DNA of 64,000 nucleotides from Aspergillus flavus (Eukaryota > Ascomycota > Eurotiomycetes > Eurotiales > Aspergillaceae), in NCBI RefSeq assembly GCF_009017415.1, contig NC_092405.1:3286001-3350000 (forward strand). Reading direction: 5' to 3'. The notes beneath the pieces are model-generated. The model did no database searches. It was not told where the DNA came from and saw only the letters and a program-made list of their open reading frames with translations. A program made the position numbers and the translations under genes. This document shows, one piece after another, positions 60,469-64,000 of this stretch. Position 1 is the first letter of the stretch. Each line of letters opens with the position of its first letter.

Positions 60469-62101
60469 GCTATTTCAAGGCGAAAATGTGTTAAATCAGA
60501 GAGCTTGAAGAACAGAACATATCGATCTTCTTTTTATCTTAAACGATCTTGTTACCGCTGTTACGTCAGGCAGCCATTCCCGCCGCCCTAAATCGATTCA
60601 GAACCTCAAGTGATTTGTTCTGTCTCAATCACAATGCATCCTTCCTTAGAATCCTGAACAACTCCGATTCCCTAGTACTGTTACAACTTGTAGCTCGCTG
60701 ACCTCCAACACTCCGAAGACACATCACCAGTTAGATTATGTATACAGTGGTACGGGTTCACCGCTGCACCCCGCCCTAACCCTGTGATTTCCGGGGACGG
60801 GTTGAAAATGCAGAACCGCTCAGATAATCTTGGTTTCCCTATCGTATATTGAAAAGAGAAGAAGAGAGAGATATGGATAGATATCTAGAGATTTGGGTCG
60901 AATACTTTAATATATTAGGTACCTAGAAATGCCATTGACATTACATATATCCATGGGATCTTGTATAAACCTGTAGAAAATTAACGTTACTCCTGATCTA
61001 GGCACCCCTGTATAGTCTTATCTGGTAATCTATGTATGTAATAAAGGCTGTTACTTCTTTCATACCGATCGTTACTGCTATGCAGCCATCCATTAGTTAC
61101 CATAGAAAGAACCCCGGTTTATTTTATTTGCTAGTTCTCAGTCCTCGGGAAAGTCAGGAGCATTTTACGCTCGTATACCTGGGCACGCTCGTTCCTGTAT
61201 AGTACTCAAAGGAGTGTGGTAATTAGACAGAGAATCAGAATCCGCATACCTCTTCATAATACCTTGACCTTGGGGTAGAAGTAACGAGGGAATAATGCAC
61301 ATGTGATACTGAAGCTGTCTGCCAAACTTCGGATTTCGGTTGAAGAAACCTAAAAACATCTAGGCCATGTAGAAGACCAATGAGCAGGCAGACAAGCCGG
61401 ATACTGAGGACTGCAACAGGGTTTGCCAGTCTCACTATCTGACCCGAGCTGATCCATGACAAACCTTTTAAGGTGATCCCGATAATGCCGAAAGCATGTA
61501 CCCCCACCCAAGACAGAGAGCCATACCCCGTACTTATGGGCTTGGTGTATCCCTACAAGTAAACCTTGATGCGTGTCAACCAAATGAATCGTCTTTCATT
61601 AAGCCCTCGAGCCCACAGTAAAGGAGAGTATAAGTACCGCATTATAAACCCCTTACAGTAGTTAACATCTTTCCGTGTCAATGAAACTATCACACAAACT
61701 TGTAAAATTAATTTTGGTTTTTCTAATCCAACCTTCGCGATGAGCTCCCTTGTGGCAGATAGTCTTTACATATCTGCCGTCACCAAAGACAAATACAGAG
61801 CAGCCTATCGAGTTTTGGAGAGAAATGATCAGGATCTTGGATATACTGAGGTTATGTAACCGGAAGGAAACAAGCATTCCAGTCTGATTCATTCAATGGT
61901 GCTTATATGAACCGGAGCTATTGGAGCCTGTATATGGATTAGTTCGTGTACAATTGAAGAATCATGTCACGACTAGGAACAAATGTTCTCCATTATTATT
62001 GCACTGAAAATACAGAACTAAAGAAAACATAAGCTAAGTACATGAGTGAGTTGCTCTTCCCTGATGGATGAGCGGATTGGTACATAGATATATATACAAC
62101 A
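60469..62101. other. Intergenic region downstream of the NRPS
   Basis: 1.6 kb, AT-rich, with small antisense frames at 61165-61892 that have no family character. No transporter, regulator or tailoring gene is visible here. Confidence 0.5.
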
Positions 62102-63067
62102 TCATCCGCCACGAGGAACCAAGACGTGACCAAATTTCTGCTCACTCCAGGAAACCCAATGTTTGACGGTATCTAGCATATTTTCAAACTCATCCTTACG
62201 AATCTCAAATAACTCCTTATGCGTCTTGCCACACCCACATTTTTTGTCGAATTTGAACTTCCCCAGCTCTGTATGAATCAGCTTCTCTACTTGATAACGA
62301 TTTCGGATTTGTTTTCGGCTGTCCGATTCTGACTCCGACCGCGGATAGAAAGTGATTAGTCGAAGACTGGTGTGAGCGCAGTTCTTGAAATGACCCTTCA
62401 AGCGCTGTCTGACATTAGATGAAACTCCGATCTTAATGACCTTAGTGTCCGAAACTCTCCGTTCCTCATACTGGACATTACATATGTAGACTACTCCGAC
62501 GTGGTTATCAGGCAGTTGCTGTGATATCCTTAGCAATTCGAACTGTAGAGATTTATGAAGCTTGGGTGGAATGTAGCTGGTCGGGGTCTCGAAAGCCGCA
62601 TGGGGATCGGAAGCAATATTTGTGGTTGATAGTGTGAGGTTTGGGCGACGAGATGGTGTAGATTGTGTAGATGCTAAGTCCGTTGGCGCGCCACACTCGG
62701 GGGAATGCAGGTTTATAAGTTCAGGATCTTCACTCTCATGACGGCCGCCAACCTGTCCGTGATGCTTAGCATTTCCGCTCCGGGTTATGGAAGTTGCTTC
62801 GAACTTTACCCTAATTTCATGCTCCCAGAGGGTCTCGTCCCCATTAACCGTGCTTGGTGAGCTTTCTAAACCCATGTCGTTCACTGCCTCGATCAAATCA
62901 TTGACTTCCGGTGTCACTTCCGCTTCCTCTGATGAGTCGCTGTTCGGTTCATTATCGCTCACTAGTGTAACTATCTTTGACTTCAGATGTGTCCCACAGA
63001 GATCGCTCCCAGGCTTTGCTCTGTTCGAACATTGGATGTCTTTTTTGGTAATAGCCAAGCAGAGCAT
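62102..63067 (-). CDS. T5orf172 / DUF1766 (GIY-YIG-like) domain protein with N-terminal Cys-His motif
   Basis: 321 residues, single exon. The N-terminus (CLAITKKDIQCSNRAKPGSD then LCGTH) has C-x(n)-C-x(n)-C-x2-H spacing and may bind zinc. A low-complexity acidic linker follows. From about residue 190 the T5orf172 domain reads GVVYICNVQYEERR, KVIKIGVSSNVRQRLKGHF, YQVEKLIHTELGKFKF and CGCGKTHKELFEI. This resembles fission-yeast Mug113-type proteins and phage T5 orf172, which are related to GIY-YIG nucleases. The GIY-YIG hallmark tyrosine (VYIC) and arginine (VRQRL) positions are present, and the glutamate in YQVEKLIH could be the third catalytic residue, so an active nuclease is possible. The role in fungi is not settled. 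Confidence 0.85.
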   Translation of the reverse strand: MLCLAITKKDIQCSNRAKPGSDLCGTHLKSKIVTLVSDNEPNSDSSEEAEVTPEVNDLIEAVNDMGLESSPSTVNGDETLWEHEIRVKFEATSITRSGNAKHHGQVGGRHESEDPELINLHSPECGAPTDLASTQSTPSRRPNLTLSTTNIASDPHAAFETPTSYIPPKLHKSLQFELLRISQQLPDNHVGVVYICNVQYEERRVSDTKVIKIGVSSNVRQRLKGHFKNCAHTSLRLITFYPRSESESDSRKQIRNRYQVEKLIHTELGKFKFDKKCGCGKTHKELFEIRKDEFENMLDTVKHWVSWSEQKFGHVLVPRGG

Positions 63068-64000
63068 CTCGACCTATCCGGCATTAAGCCTCCTTTAGCA
63101 TGAACTGGCGTACGTGTACGCCAGGAGATACTTTTCCTGTGTTCTTTGGGGAGTCGGGTGGGTTGTTATTCGAAACTGCAGAGAGTACCGGAAGCTAGGG
63201 AAGACAGCCAAGCGGTATTGGGGAACAGAAAGTGGGCGATCGGGGAATCCTGGGAATCCTCGCCCCCTCAGCCTCGCAGGAGTTCCTCCACTTTGTGAGT
63301 TATACTAGCAGGGTCTCTAGCTGCAGGAAGCGGGGTCTGTCACGGCGCTAATGCGTTGCGGCACAGTCACTCCTGAGCTCGCTATCTCGAGGTACCGAGG
63401 CATTGTACTTGATTTCTACATTATATGCTTGGCTATAAAAAGTAGGACCATACATCCCTGGACACACTGGTCTTAATCGCAGCACTAATCTCAGGCAGCA
63501 TTTCTCTGAAGAGGTAATTGTAGGATACGAGGTGAGGAGGAAGAAGCCATCTTCGTTCTAATTTCTTAGCGGCCGGCGATCGACAGGGGGGAGTCATCAA
63601 GTGTAATTAGCGGAAATGATAGCCAGTTAAATTATGCCCTTGCTCTCTTATCAGAATACTTTTAATAAGTACAATATAAAGTGTTATCATATGTCAGCGC
63701 GTAGACATGTAATGTTGTCCCGAGCAAATAAGCTGATCGAGTCAATATGAGCCCAGGGGTATTTTCAAGGATACCGCCAATATTATCATGTCTCACCCGG
63801 CTGGCTCAAAGATGGGTTTCTGTAACTATATGTTCGCTTGGAAACTTCAGGACCTCCAAATGACGTGATTTGAGCATTAACACACGACTCCGCCGCCCTT
63901 GTCTACCAGCTAGGTATAAGGTACTTGTCCACCAAGAATGCCCGGCCGGCATTAAGCGCTTAAGTGTAGCACCTCCAGGTTGGTCTCCAACATCGTACGA
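63068..64000. other. Right edge, no gene recognised
   Basis: The frame at 63114-63308 has no family character. The sequence is ordinary and AT-rich up to the window edge. Confidence 0.45.

Overview
The window is nuclear DNA from a filamentous ascomycete, most likely a member of the Eurotiales (Aspergillus/Penicillium type). Genes are interrupted by many 45-100 bp GT-AG introns with CTAAC/CTGAC-like branch points. The protein families are typical of moulds: Zn(II)2Cys6 regulators, Pth11/SAT4-like rhodopsin-fold membrane proteins, MFS sugar porters, P450 and NRPS. A lone dispersed 5S rRNA gene matches the Aspergillus type base for base over long stretches as I recall it. All gene models were spliced by eye from reading-frame continuity and family motifs; no search was run.

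Layout. 0-1 kb: 3' end of a METTL25/RRNAD1-like methyltransferase. 1.7-5.3 kb: a Zn2Cys6 regulator (8 exons) convergent with a short-chain dehydrogenase. 7.4-8.8 kb: a seven-helix SAT4/rhodopsin-domain protein. 10.3-15.1 kb: a cyclase-family hydrolase and an MFS sugar-type transporter, divergently transcribed. 15.7-16.6 kb: a Ure2p-like glutathione transferase. 16.6-23.1 kb: a 6.5-kb stretch with no convincing gene and a 32-A homopolymer. 23.1-27.9 kb: a second Zn2Cys6 regulator convergent with a ten-exon amino-acid permease. 30.4-34.6 kb: mitochondrial NAD(P) transhydrogenase in 19 exons, one of only 4 nt. 35.0-45 kb: an accessory-looking stretch with an F-box/ankyrin protein, a frameshifted PD-(D/E)XK-like gene, a divergent kinase-like gene, a TLDc-like protein, a doubtful small gene and a decayed alpha/beta-hydrolase fragment of the kind found on fungal NLR-type proteins. 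45.8 kb: 5S rRNA. 46.4-60.5 kb: P450, EgtD/EasF-type methyltransferase and a 2621-aa NRPS, all on the + strand. 62.1-63.1 kb: a T5orf172 (DUF1766) protein.

The most interesting part is the 46.4-60.5 kb trio, which reads as a compact nonribosomal-peptide cluster. The NRPS is C-A-T-C-A-T-C. It starts with a condensation domain whose HHxxxD motif is intact and ends in a condensation-like domain whose two histidines are replaced (GKALID). The methyltransferase belongs to the family that methylates amino nitrogens of free amino acids, and the P450 could oxidise the product. No prenyltransferase, transporter or pathway regulator is seen beside them in the window. The product is unknown to me.
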